A DNA stretch of 64,000 nucleotides, taken from the NCBI GenBank assembly GCA_964016885.1, contig OZ024759.1, positions 3,368,285 to 3,432,284 of the forward strand. Reading direction: 5' to 3'. A program made the position numbers and the translations under genes. This document shows positions 28,801-42,600 of the stretch, piece by piece. The DNA is from Eledone cirrhosa. Taxonomy: Eukaryota; Mollusca; Cephalopoda; Octopoda; Eledonidae. Position 1 is the stretch's first letter, and the number at the start of each line of letters is the position of its first letter. The notes beneath the pieces are model-generated. The model saw only the letters and a list, made by a program, of their open reading frames with translations, had not been told where the DNA came from and searched no databases.

Positions 28801-31800
28801 TCTGTGTCTACAGTTTCTGTGTGTCTACAGTGTCTGTGTGTCTACAATGTCTGTGTCTACAGTGTCTGTGTCTACAGTGTCTGTGTGTCTAAAATGTCTG
28901 TGTCTACAGTGACTGTGTGTCTACAGTGTCTACAATGTTTGTGTGTCTACAGTGTCTCTGTGTCTACAATGCCTGTGTCTACAGTGCCTGTGTCTACAAT
29001 GACTGTGTGTCTACAGTGTCTGTGTGTCTACAGTGTCTGTGTCTACAGTGTCTGTGTGTCTACAGTGTCTGTGTGTCTACAGTGTCTGTGTGTCTACAGT
29101 GTCTCTGTGTCTACAATGCCTGTGTCTACAGTGCCTGTGTCTACAATGTCTGTGTGTCTACAGTGTCTGTGTCTACAGTGTCTGTATGTCTACAGTGTCT
29201 GTGTGTCTACAATGTCTGTGTGTCTACAATGTCTGTGTGTCTACAATGTCTGTGTGTCTACAATGTCTGTGTGTCTACAGTGTCTGTGTGTCTACAGTGT
29301 CTGTGTGTCTACAGTGTCTGTGTGTCTACAGTGACTGTATATACAGTGTCTGTGTGTCTACAGTGTCTGTGTGTCTACAGTGTCTGTGTGTCTACAATGT
29401 CTGTGTCTACAGTGTCTGTGTGTCTAAAATGTCTGTGTCTACAGTTACTGTGTGTCTACAGTGTCTGTGTGTCTACAATGTCTGTGTGTCTACAGTGTCT
29501 GTGTGTCTACAGTGTCTGTGTGTCTACAATGTCTGTGTGTCTACAATGTCTGTGTGTCTACAGTGTCTGTGTGTCTACAGTGTCTGTGTGTCTACAGTGT
29601 CTGTGTCTACAGTGTCTGTGTGTCTACAGTGTCTGTGTGTCTACAATGTCTGTGTGTCTACAGTGTCTGTGTGTCTACAGTGTATGTGTCTACAGTGACT
29701 GTGTGTCTACAGTGTCTGTGTGTCTACAATGTTTGTGTGTCTACAGTGTCTCTGTGTCTACAATGCCTGTGTCTACAGTGCCTGTGTCAACAGTGCCTGT
29801 GTCTACAATGTCTGTGTGTCTACAGTGTCTGTGTGTCTACAGTGTCTGTGTGTCTACAGTGTCTGTGTCTACAGTGTCTGTGTGTCTACAATGTCTTTGT
29901 GTCTACAATGTCTGTGTGTCTACAGTGTCTGTGTCTACAGTGTCTGTGTGTCTACAGTGTCTGTGTCTACAGTGTCTGTGTGTCTACAGTGTCTGTGTGT
30001 CTACAGTGTCTGTGTCTACAGTGTCTGTGTGTCTACAGTGTCTGTGTCTACAGTGTCTGTGTGTCTACAGTGTCTGTGTGTCTACAATGTCTGTGTGTCT
30101 ACAATGTCTGTGTGTCTACAGTGTCTGTGTGTCTACAGTGTCTGTGTGTCTACAGTGTCTGTGTGTCTACAGTGACTGTGTATCTACAGTGTCTGTGTGT
30201 CTACAATGCCTGTGTCTCTACATTGTCTGTGTCTACAGTGTCTGTGTGTCTACAATGTCTGTGTGTCTACAGTGTCTGTGTGTCTACAGTGTCTGTGTGT
30301 CTACAATGTCTGTGTCTCTACATTGTCTGTGTCTCTACAGTGTCTCTGTCTACAGTGTCTGTGTGTCTACAATGTCTGTGTGTCTACAATGTCTGTGTGT
30401 CTACAATGTCTGTGTGTCTACAATGTCTGTGTGTCTACAATGTCTGTGTGTCTACAGTGTCTCTGTGTCTACAGTGTCTGTGTGTCTACAGTGTCTGTGT
30501 TTCTACAGTGTCTGTGTGTCTACAGTGTCTGTGTGTGTACAGTGTCTGTGTCTACTGTGTCTACAGTGTCTGTGTCTACAGTGTCTGAGTCTACAATGTC
30601 TGTGTGTCTACAGTGTCTGTGTGTGTACAGTGTCTGTGTCTACAGTGTCTGAGTCTACAATGTCTGTGTGTCTACAATGCCTGTGTCTACAGTGTCCGTG
30701 TGTCTGTGTCTACAGTGTCTGTGTCTACAATACCTGTGTCTACAGTGTCTGTGTGTCTACAGTCTCTGAGTCTACAATGTCTGTGTGTCTACAATGCCTG
30801 TGTCTACAGTGTCCGTGTGTCTGTGTCTACAGTGTCTGTGAATACAATGCCTGTGTCTACAGTGTCTGTGTGTCTGTGTCTACAGTGTCTGTGTCTACAG
30901 TGTCTGAGTCTACAATGTCTGTGTGTCTACAGTGTCTGTGTCTACAATGTCTGTGTCTACAGTGTCCGTGTGTCTGTCTACAGTGTCTGTGTGTCTACAG
31001 TGTCTGTGTCTACAGTGACTGTGTGTCTACAGTGTCTGTGTGTCTACAATATGTGTCTACAGTGTCTGTGTCTACAGTGTCTGTGTGTCTACACTGTCTG
31101 TCTGTCTACAGTGTTTGTGTATCTACAGTGTCTGTGTGTCTACAATGTATGTGTGTCTACAGTGTCTGTGTGTCTACGTCTGTGTGTCTACAGTGTCTGT
31201 GTGTCTACAGTGTATGTGTCTCTACATTGTCTGTGTGTCTACAGTGTCTGTGTGTCTACAGTGTCTGTGTGTCTACAGTGTCTGTGTGTCTACAGTGTCT
31301 GTGTCTACAGTGTCTGTCTGTCTACAGTGTCTGTGTCTACAGTGTCTGTGTGTCTACAATGTCTGTGTGTCTACAATGTCTGTGTGTCTACAGTGTCTGT
31401 GTCTACAGTGTCTGTGTGTCTACAGTGTCTGTGTGTCTACAGTGTCTGTGTCTACAGTGTCTGTGTGTCCACAGTGTCTGTGTCTACAGTGTCTGTGTGT
31501 CTACAGTGTCTGTGTCTACAGTGTCTGTGTGTCTACAGTGTCTGTGTCTACAGTGTCTGTGTGTCTACAGTGTCTGTGTGTCTACAATGTCTGTGTGTCT
31601 ACAATGTCTGTGTGTCTACAGTGTCTGTGTATCTACAGTGTCTGTGTGTCTACAGTGACTGTGTGTCTACAATGTCTGTGTGTCTACAATGTCTGTGTCT
31701 ACAGTGTCTGTGTATCTACAGTGTCTGTGTGTCTACAATGCCTGTGTCTCTACATTGTCTGTGTCTACAGTGTCTGTGTGTCTACAATGTCTGTGTGTCT

Positions 31801-34014
31801 ACAATGTCTGTGTCTCTACAGTGTCTGTGTGTCTACAATGTCTGTGTGTTTACAATGTCTGTGTCTACAGTGTCTGTGTGTCTACAGTGTCTGTGTGTCT
31901 ACAATATCTGTGTGTCTACAATATCTGTGTGTCTACAGTGTCTGTATCTACAGTGTCTGTGTCTCTACAGTGTCTGTGTCTACAATGTCTGTGTGTCTAA
32001 GGTGTCTGTGTGTCTACAGTGTCTGTGTGTCTACAATGTCCGTGTGTCTACAGTGACTGTGTGTCTACAGTGTCTGTGTGTCTAAAATGTCTGTGTCTAC
32101 AGTTTCTGTGTGTCTACAGTGTCTGTGTGTCTACAATGTCTGTGTCTACAGTGTCTGTGTCTACAGTGTCTGTGTGTCTAAAATGTCTGTGTCTACAGTG
32201 ACTGTGTGTCTACAGTGTCTACAATGTTTGTGTGTCTACAGTGTCTCTGTGTCTACAATGCCTGTGTCTACAGTGCCTGTGTCTACAATGACTGTGTGTC
32301 TACAGTGTCTGTGTGTCTACAGTGTCTGTGTCTACAGTGTCTGTGTGTCTACAGTGTCTGTGTGTCTACAGTGTCTGTGTGTCTACAGTGTCTCTGTGTC
32401 TACAATGCCTGTGTCTACAGTGCCTGTGTCTACAATGTCTGTGTGTCTACAGTGTCTGTGTCTACAGTGTCTGTATGTCTACAGTGTCTGTGTGTCTACA
32501 ATGTCTGTGTGTCTACAATGTCTGTGTGTCTACAATGTCTGTGTGTCTACAATGTCTGTGTGTCTACAATGTCTGTGTGTCTACAGTGTCTGTGTGTCTA
32601 CAGTGTCTGTGTGTCTACAGTGTCTGTGTGTCTACAGTGACTGTATATACAGTGTCTGTGTGTCTACAGTGTCTGTGTGTCTACAGTGTCTGTGTGTCTA
32701 CAATGTCTGTGTCTACAGTGTCTGTGTGTCTAAAATGTCTGTGTCTACAGTTACTGTGTGTCTACAGTGTCTGTGTGTCTACAATGTCTGTGTGTCTACA
32801 GTGTCTGTGTGTCTACAGTGTCTGTGTGTCTACAATGTCTGTGTGTCTACAATGTCTGTGTGTCTACAATGTCTGTGTGTCTACAGTGTCTGTGTGTCTA
32901 CAGTGTCTGTGTGTCTACAGTGTCTGTGTGTCTACAGTGACTGTATATACAGTGTCTGTGTGTCTACAGTGTCTGTGTGTCTACAGTGTCTGTGTGTCTA
33001 CAATGCCTGTGTCTACAGTGTATGTGTGTCTACAGTGTCTGTGTCTACTGTGTCTACAGTGTCTGTGTCTACAGTGTCTGAGTCTACAATGTCTGTGTGT
33101 CTACAGTGTCTGTGTGTGTACAGTGTCTGTGTCTACAGTGTCTGTGTCTACAGTGTCTGAGTCTACAATGTCTGTGTGTCTACAATGCCTGTGTCTACAG
33201 TGTCTGTGTGTCTGTGTCTACAGTGTCTGTGACTACAAAGCCTGTGTCTACAGTGTCTGTGTGTCTACAGTTTCTGTGTCTACAGTGTCTGTGTCTGCAG
33301 TGTCTGAGTCTACAATGTCTGTGTGTCTACAGTGTCTGTGTCTACAGTGTCTGTGTGTCTACAGTGTCTGTGTGTCTACAATGTCTGTGTGTCTACAGTG
33401 TCTGTGTGTCTACAATGTCGGTGTGTCTACAGTGTCTGTGTGTCTACAGTGTATGTGTCTACAGTGACTGTGTGTCTACAGTGTCTGTGTGTCTACAATG
33501 TTTGTGTGTCTACAGTGTCTCTGTGTCTACAATGCCTGTGTCTACAGTGCCTGTGTCAACAGTGCCTGTGTCTACAATGTCTGTGTGTCTACAGTGTCTG
33601 TGTGTCTACAGTGTCTGTGTGTCTACAGTGTCTGTGTGTCTACAGTGTCTGTGTTTCTACAGTGTCTGTGTGTCTACAGTGACTGTATATACAGTGTCTG
33701 TGTGTCTACAGTGTCTGTGTGTCTACAGTGTCTGTGTGTCTACAGTGTCTACAGTGTCTGTGTGTCTACAATATCTGTGTCTACAGTGTCTGTGTGTCTA
33801 AAATGTCTGTGTCTACAGTGACTGTGTGTCTACAGTGTCTGTGTGTCTACAATGTCTGTGTGTCTACAGTGTCTGTGTGTCTACAGTGTCTCTGTGTCTA
33901 CAATGCCTGTGTCTACAGTGCCTGTGTCTACAATGTCTGTGTGTCTACAGTGTCTGTGTGTCTACAGTGTCTATGCCTAAGTGTCTGTGTGTCTACAGTG
34001 TCTGTGTCTACAGT
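25460..34014. repeat. Higher-order repeat of about 8.57 kb, copy 1
   Basis: Adjacent copy 2 is at 34,015-42,600. The offset between matching landmarks runs 8555, 8572, 8589, 8606, 8589, 8572 along the copy, always in 17-bp steps. The rare marker CTATGCCTAAG occurs only at 33,971 and 42,543 (offset 8572). The order of hundreds of variant units is otherwise the same, with very few substitutions. Confidence 0.85.
27500..31250. repeat. Higher-order block A, copy 2
   Basis: Second copy of 22,000-25,850. It lies inside copy 1 of the 8.57-kb repeat, so block A was copied before the 8.57-kb duplication made a further copy at about 36,100-39,850. Confidence 0.75.
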
Positions 34015-37000
34015 GTCTGTGTGTCTACAGTGTCTGTGTCTACAATGTCTGTGTCTACAGTGTCCGTGTGTCTGTCTACAGTGTCTGTGTGTCTACAGTG
34101 TCTGTGTCTACAGTGACTGTGTGTCTACAGTGTCTGTGTGTCTACAATATGTGTCTACAGTGTCTGTGTCTACAGTGTCTGTGTGTCTACACTGTCTGTC
34201 TGTCTACAGTGTTTGTGTATCTACAGTGTCTGTGTGTCTACAATGTATGTGTGTCTACAGTGTCTGTGTGTCTACGTCTGTGTGTCTACAGTGTCTGTGT
34301 GTCTACAGTGTATGTGTCTCTACATTGTCTGTGTGTCTACAGTGTCTGTGTCTACAGTGTCTGTGTGTCTACAGTGTCTGTGTGTCTACAGTGTCTGTGT
34401 GTCTACAGTGTCTGTGTGTCTACAGTGTCTGTGTCTACAGTGTCTGTCTGTCTACAGTGTCTGTGTCTACAGTGTCTGTGTGTCTACAATGTCTGTGTGT
34501 CTACAATGTCTGTGTGTCTACAGTGTCTGTGTCTACAGTGTCTGTGTGTCTACAGTGTCTGTGTGTCTACAGTGTCTGTGTCTACAGTGTCTGTGTGTCC
34601 ACAGTGTCTGTGTCTACAGTGTCTGTGTGTCTACAGTGTCTGTGTCTACAGTGTCTGTGTGTCTACAGTGTCTGTGTCTACAGTGTCTGTGTGTCTACAG
34701 TGTCTGTGTGTCTACAATGTCTGTGTGTCTACAATGTCTGTGTGTCTACAGTGTCTGTGTATCTACAGTGTCTGTGTGTCTACAGTGACTGTGTGTCTAC
34801 AATGTCTGTGTGTCTACAATGTCTGTGTGTCTACAATGTCTGTGTGTCTACAATGTCTGTGTGTCTACAATGTCTGTGTGTCTACAATGTCTGTGTGTCT
34901 ACAATGTCTGTGTGTCTACAGTGTCTGTGTGTCTACAGTGTCTGTGTGTCTACAGTGTCTGTGTTTCTACAGTGTCTGTGTGTCTACAGTGTCTGTGTGT
35001 GTACAGTGTCTGTGTCTACTGTGTCTACAGTGTCTGTGTCTACAGTGTCTGAGTCTACAATGTCTGTGTGTCTACAGTGTCTGTGTGTGTACAGTGTCTG
35101 TGTCTACAGTGTCTGAGTCTACAATGTCTGTGTGTCTACAATGCCTGTGTCTACAGTGTCCGTGTGTCTGTGTCTACAGTGTCTGTGTCTACAATACCTG
35201 TGTCTACAGTGTCTGTGTGTCTACAGTCTCTGAGTCTACAATGTCTGTGTGTCTACAATGCCTGTGTCTACAGTGTCCGTGTGTCTGTGTCTACAGTGTC
35301 TGTGAATACAATGCCTGTGTCTACAGTGTCTGTGTGTCTGTGTCTACAGTGTCTGTGTCTACAGTGTCTGAGTCTACAATGTCTGTGTGTCTACAGTGTC
35401 TGTGTCTACAATGTCTGTGTCTACAGTGTCCGTGTGTCTGTCTACAGTGTCTGTGTGTCTACAGTGTCTGTGTCTACAGTGACTGTGTGTCTACAGTGTC
35501 TGTGTGTCTACAATATGTGTCTACAGTGTCTGTGTCTACAGTGTCTGTGTGTCTACACTGTCTGTCTGTCTACAGTGTTTGTGTATCTACAGTGTCTGTG
35601 TGTCTACAATGTATGTGTGTCTACAGTGTCTGTGTGTCTACGTCTGTGTGTCTACAGTGTCTGTGTGTCTACAGTGTATGTGTCTCTACATTGTCTGTGT
35701 GTCTACAGTGTCTGTGTCTACAGTGTCTGTGTGTCTACAGTGTCTGTGTGTCTACAGTGTCTGTGTGTCTACAGTGTCTGTGTGTCTACAGTGTCTGTGT
35801 CTACAGTGTCTGTCTGTCTACAGTGTCTGTGTCTACAGTGTCTGTGTGTCTACAATGTCTGTGTGTCTACAATGTCTGTGTGTCTACAGTGTCTGTGTCT
35901 ACAGTGTCTGTGTGTCTACAGTGTCTGTGTCTACAGTGTCTGTGTGTCCACAGTGTCTGTGTCTACAGTGTCTGTGTGTCTACAGTGTCTGTGTCTACAG
36001 TGTCTGTGTGTCTACAGTGTCTGTGTCTACAGTGTCTGTGTGTCTACAGTGTCTGTGTGTCTACAATGTCTGTGTGTCTACAATGTCTGTGTGTCTACAA
36101 TGTCTGTGTGTCTACAATGTCTGTGTGTCTACAGTGTCTGTGTGTCTACAGTGTCTGTGTATCTACAGTGTCTGTGTGTCTACAGTGACTGTGTGTCTAC
36201 AATGTCTGTGTGTCTACAATGTCTGTGTCTACAGTGTCTGTGTATCTACAGTGTCTGTGTGTCTACAATGCCTGTGTCTCTACATTGTCTGTGTCTACAG
36301 TGACTGTGTGTCTACAGTGTCTGTGTGTCTACAATATGTGTCTACAGTGTCTGTGTCTACAGTGTCTGTGTGTCTACACTGTCTGTCTGTCTACAGTGTT
36401 TGTGTATCTACAGTGTCTGTGTGTCTACAATGTATGTGTGTCTACAGTGTCTGTGTGTCTACGTCTGTGTGTCTACAGTGTCTGTGTGTCTACAGTGTAT
36501 GTGTCTCTACATTGTCTGTGTGTCTACAGTGTCTGTGTCTACAGTGTCTGTGTGTCTACAGTGTCTGTGTGTCTACAGTGTCTGTGTGTCTACAGTGTCT
36601 CTGTGTCTACAGTGTCTGTGTCTACAGTGTCTGTCTGTCTACAGTGTCTGTGTCTACAGTGTCTGTGTGTCTACAATGTCTGTGTGTCTACAATGTCTGT
36701 GTGTCTACAGTGTCTGTGTCTACAGTGTCTGTGTGTCTACAGTGTCTGTGTGTCTACAGTGTCTGTGTCTACAGTGTCTGTGTGTCCACAGTGTCTGTGT
36801 CTACAGTGTCTGTGTGTCTACAGTGTCTGTGTCTACAGTGTCTGTGTGTCTACAGTGTCTGTGTCTACAGTGTCTGTGTGTCTACAGTGTCTGTGTGTCT
36901 ACAATGTCTGTGTGTCTACAATGTCTGTGTGTCTACAGTGTCTGTGTATCTACAGTGTCTGTGTGTCTACAGTGACTGTGTGTCTACAATGTCTGTGTGT

Positions 37001-40000
37001 CTACAATGTCTGTGTCTACAGTGTCTGTGTATCTACAGTGTCTGTGTGTCTACAATGCCTGTGTCTCTACATTGTCTGTGTCTACAGTGTCTGTGTGTCT
37101 ACAATGTCTGTGTGTCTACAATGTCTGTGTCTCTACAGTGTCTGTGTGTCTACAATGTCTGTGTGTTTACAATGTCTGTGTCTACAGTGTCTGTGTGTCT
37201 ACAGTGTCTGTGTGTCTACAATATCTGTGTGTCTACAATATCTGTGTGTCTACAGTGTCTGTATCTACAGTGTCTGTGTCTCTACAGTGTCTGTGTCTAC
37301 AATGTCTGTGTGTCTAAGGTGTCTGTGTGTCTACAGTGTCTGTGTGTCTACAATGTCTGTGTGTCTACAGTGACTGTGTGTCTACAGTGTCTGTGTGTCT
37401 AAAATGTCTGTGTCTACAGTTTCTGTGTGTCTACAGTGTCTGTGTGTCTACAATGTCTGTGTCTACAGTGTCTGTGTCTACAGTGTCTGTGTGTCTAAAA
37501 TGTCTGTGTCTACAGTGACTGTGTGTCTACAGTGTCTACAATGTTTGTGTGTCTACAGTGTCTCTGTGTCTACAATGCCTGTGTCTACAGTGCCTGTGTC
37601 TACAATGACTGTGTGTCTACAGTGTCTGTGTGTCTACAGTGTCTGTGTCTACAGTGTCTGTGTGTCTACAGTGTCTGTGTGTCTACAGTGTCTGTGTGTC
37701 TACAATGCCTGTGTCTACAGTGCCTGTGTCTACAATGTCTGTGTGTCTACAGTGTCTGTGTCTACAGTGTCTGTATGTCTACAGTGTCTGTGTGTCTACA
37801 ATGTCTGTGTGTCTACAATGTCTGTGTGTCTACAATGTCTGTGTGTCTACAATGTCTGTGTGTCTACAGTGTCTGTGTGTCTACAGTGTCTGTGTGTCTA
37901 CAGTGTCTGTGTGTCTACAGTGACTGTATATACAGTGTCTGTGTGTCTACAGTGTCTGTGTGTCTACAGTGTCTGTGTGTCTACAATGTCTGTGTCTACA
38001 GTGTCTGTGTGTCTAAAATGTCTGTGTCTACAGTTACTGTGTGTCTACAGTGTCTGTGTGTCTACAATGTCTGTGTGTCTACAGTGTCTGTGTGTCTACA
38101 GTGTCTGTGTGTCTACAATGTCTGTGTGTCTACAATGTCTGTGTGTCTACAGTGTCTGTGTGTCTACAGTGTCTGTGTGTCTACAGTGTCTGTGTCTACA
38201 GTGTCTGTGTGTCTACAGTGTCTGTGTGTCTACAATGTCTGTGTGTCTACAGTGTCTGTGTGTCTACAGTGTATGTGTCTACAGTGACTGTGTGTCTACA
38301 GTGTCTGTGTGTCTACAATGTTTGTGTGTCTACAGTGTCTCTGTGTCTACAATGCCTGTGTCTACAGTGCCTGTGTCAACAGTGCCTGTGTCTACAATGT
38401 CTGTGTGTCTACAGTGTCTGTGTGTCTACAGTGTCTGTGTGTCTACAGTGTCTGTGTCTACAGTGTCTGTGTGTCTACAATGTCTTTGTGTCTACAATGT
38501 CTGTGTGTCTACAGTGTCTGTGTCTACAGTGTCTGTGTGTCTACAGTGTCTGTGTCTACAGTGTCTGTGTGTCTACAGTGTCTGTGTGTCTACAGTGTCT
38601 GTGTCTACAGTGTCTGTGTGTCTACAGTGTCTGTGTCTACAGTGTCTGTGTGTCTACAGTGTCTGTGTGTCTACAATGTCTGTGTGTCTACAATGTCTGT
38701 GTGTCTACAGTGTCTGTGTGTCTACAGTGTCTGTGTGTCTACAGTGTCTGTGTGTCTACAGTGACTGTGTATCTACAGTGTCTGTGTGTCTACAATGCCT
38801 GTGTCTCTACATTGTCTGTGTCTACAGTGTCTGTGTGTCTACAATGTCTGTGTGTCTACAGTGTCTGTGTGTCTACAGTGTCTGTGTGTCTACAATGTCT
38901 GTGTCTCTACATTGTCTGTGTCTCTACAGTGTCTCTGTCTACAGTGTCTGTGTGTCTACAATGTCTGTGTGTCTACAATGTCTGTGTGTCTACAATGTCT
39001 GTGTGTCTACAATGTCTGTGTGTCTACAATGTCTGTGTGTCTACAGTGTCTCTGTGTCTACAGTGTCTGTGTGTCTACAGTGTCTGTGTTTCTACAGTGT
39101 CTGTGTGTCTACAGTGTCTGTGTGTGTACAGTGTCTGTGTCTACTGTGTCTACAGTGTCTGTGTCTACAGTGTCTGAGTCTACAATGTCTGTGTGTCTAC
39201 AGTGTCTGTGTGTGTACAGTGTCTGTGTCTACAGTGTCTGAGTCTACAATGTCTGTGTGTCTACAATGCCTGTGTCTACAGTGTCCGTGTGTCTGTGTCT
39301 ACAGTGTCTGTGTCTACAATACCTGTGTCTACAGTGTCTGTGTGTCTACAGTCTCTGAGTCTACAATGTCTGTGTGTCTACAATGCCTGTGTCTACAGTG
39401 TCCGTGTGTCTGTGTCTACAGTGTCTGTGAATACAATGCCTGTGTCTACAGTGTCTGTGTGTCTGTGTCTACAGTGTCTGTGTCTACAGTGTCTGAGTCT
39501 ACAATGTCTGTGTGTCTACAGTGTCTGTGTCTACAATGTCTGTGTCTACAGTGTCCGTGTGTCTGTCTACAGTGTCTGTGTGTCTACAGTGTCTGTGTCT
39601 ACAGTGACTGTGTGTCTACAGTGTCTGTGTGTCTACAATATGTGTCTACAGTGTCTGTGTCTACAGTGTCTGTGTGTCTACACTGTCTGTCTGTCTACAG
39701 TGTTTGTGTATCTACAGTGTCTGTGTGTCTACAATGTATGTGTGTCTACAGTGTCTGTGTGTCTACGTCTGTGTGTCTACAGTGTCTGTGTGTCTACAGT
39801 GTATGTGTCTCTACATTGTCTGTGTGTCTACAGTGTCTGTGTGTCTACAGTGTCTGTGTGTCTACAGTGTCTGTGTGTCTACAGTGTCTGTGTCTACAGT
39901 GTCTGTCTGTCTACAGTGTCTGTGTCTACAGTGTCTGTGTGTCTACAATGTCTGTGTGTCTACAATGTCTGTGTGTCTACAGTGTCTGTGTCTACAGTGT

Positions 40001-42600
40001 CTGTGTGTCTACAGTGTCTGTGTGTCTACAGTGTCTGTGTCTACAGTGTCTGTGTGTCCACAGTGTCTGTGTCTACAGTGTCTGTGTGTCTACAGTGTCT
40101 GTGTCTACAGTGTCTGTGTGTCTACAGTGTCTGTGTCTACAGTGTCTGTGTGTCTACAGTGTCTGTGTGTCTACAATGTCTGTGTGTCTACAATGTCTGT
40201 GTGTCTACAGTGTCTGTGTATCTACAGTGTCTGTGTGTCTACAGTGACTGTGTGTCTACAATGTCTGTGTGTCTACAATGTCTGTGTCTACAGTGTCTGT
40301 GTATCTACAGTGTCTGTGTGTCTACAATGCCTGTGTCTCTACATTGTCTGTGTCTACAGTGTCTGTGTGTCTACAATGTCTGTGTGTCTACAATGTCTGT
40401 GTCTCTACAGTGTCTGTGTGTCTACAATGTCTGTGTGTTTACAATGTCTGTGTCTACAGTGTCTGTGTGTCTACAGTGTCTGTGTGTCTACAATATCTGT
40501 GTGTCTACAATATCTGTGTGTCTACAGTGTCTGTATCTACAGTGTCTGTGTCTCTACAGTGTCTGTGTCTACAATGTCTGTGTGTCTAAGGTGTCTGTGT
40601 GTCTACAGTGTCTGTGTGTCTACAATGTCCGTGTGTCTACAGTGACTGTGTGTCTACAGTGTCTGTGTGTCTAAAATGTCTGTGTCTACAGTTTCTGTGT
40701 GTCTACAGTGTCTGTGTGTCTACAATGTCTGTGTCTACAGTGTCTGTGTCTACAGTGTCTGTGTGTCTAAAATGTCTGTGTCTACAGTGACTGTGTGTCT
40801 ACAGTGTCTACAATGTTTGTGTGTCTACAGTGTCTCTGTGTCTACAATGCCTGTGTCTACAGTGCCTGTGTCTACAATGACTGTGTGTCTACAGTGTCTG
40901 TGTGTCTACAGTGTCTGTGTCTACAGTGTCTGTGTGTCTACAGTGTCTGTGTGTCTACAGTGTCTGTGTGTCTACAGTGTCTCTGTGTCTACAATGCCTG
41001 TGTCTACAGTGCCTGTGTCTACAATGTCTGTGTGTCTACAGTGTCTGTGTCTACAGTGTCTGTATGTCTACAGTGTCTGTGTGTCTACAATGTCTGTGTG
41101 TCTACAATGTCTGTGTGTCTACAATGTCTGTGTGTCTACAATGTCTGTGTGTCTACAATGTCTGTGTGTCTACAGTGTCTGTGTGTCTACAGTGTCTGTG
41201 TGTCTACAGTGACTGTATATACAGTGTCTGTGTGTCTACAGTGTCTGTGTGTCTACAGTGTCTGTGTGTCTACAATGTCTGTGTCTACAGTGTCTGTGTG
41301 TCTAAAATGTCTGTGTCTACAGTTACTGTGTGTCTACAGTGTCTGTGTGTCTACAATGTCTGTGTGTCTACAGTGTCTGTGTGTCTACAGTGTCTGTGTG
41401 TCTACAATGTCTGTGTGTCTACAATGTCTGTGTGTCTACAATGTCTGTGTGTCTACAGTGTCTGTGTGTCTACAGTGTCTGTGTGTCTACAGTGTCTGTG
41501 TGTCTACAGTGACTGTATATACAGTGTCTGTGTGTCTACAGTGTCTGTGTGTCTACAGTGTCTGTGTGTCTACAATGCCTGTGTCTACAGTGTATGTGTG
41601 TCTACAGTGTCTGTGTCTACTGTGTCTACAGTGTCTGTGTCTACAGTGTCTGAGTCTACAATGTCTGTGTGTCTACAGTGTCTGTGTGTGTACAGTGTCT
41701 GTGTCTACAGTGTCTGTGTCTACAGTGTCTGAGTCTACAATGTCTGTGTGTCTACAATGCCTGTGTCTACAGTGTCTGTGTGTCTGTGTCTACAGTGTCT
41801 GTGACTACAAAGCCTGTGTCTACAGTGTCTGTGTGTCTACAGTTTCTGTGTCTACAGTGTCTGTGTCTGCAGTGTCTGAGTCTACAATGTCTGTGTGTCT
41901 ACAGTGTCTGTGTCTACAGTGTCTGTGTGTCTACAGTGTCTGTGTGTCTACAATGTCTGTGTGTCTACAGTGTCTGTGTGTCTACAATGTCGGTGTGTCT
42001 ACAGTGTCTGTGTGTCTACAGTGTATGTGTCTACAGTGACTGTGTGTCTACAGTGTCTGTGTGTCTACAATGTTTGTGTGTCTACAGTGTCTCTGTGTCT
42101 ACAATGCCTGTGTCTACAGTGCCTGTGTCAACAGTGCCTGTGTCTACAATGTCTGTGTGTCTACAGTGTCTGTGTGTCTACAGTGTCTGTGTGTCTACAG
42201 TGTCTGTGTGTCTACAGTGTCTGTGTTTCTACAGTGTCTGTGTGTCTACAGTGACTGTATATACAGTGTCTGTGTGTCTACAGTGTCTGTGTGTCTACAG
42301 TGTCTGTGTGTCTACAGTGTCTACAGTGTCTGTGTGTCTACAATATCTGTGTCTACAGTGTCTGTGTGTCTAAAATGTCTGTGTCTACAGTGACTGTGTG
42401 TCTACAGTGTCTGTGTGTCTACAATGTCTGTGTGTCTACAGTGTCTGTGTGTCTACAGTGTCTCTGTGTCTACAATGCCTGTGTCTACAGTGCCTGTGTC
42501 TACAATGTCTGTGTGTCTACAGTGTCTGTGTGTCTACAGTGTCTATGCCTAAGTGTCTGTGTGTCTACAGTGTCTGTGTCTACAGTGTCTGTGTGTCTAC
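34015..42600. repeat. Higher-order repeat of about 8.57 kb, copy 2
   Basis: Starts where copy 1 ends, with no spacer. Left boundary from loss of matching text upstream of GTCTGTGTGTCTACAGTGTC at 25,460/34,015; right boundary where a 15-bp unit in copy 1 is replaced by 17-bp units near 42,610. Confidence 0.85.
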
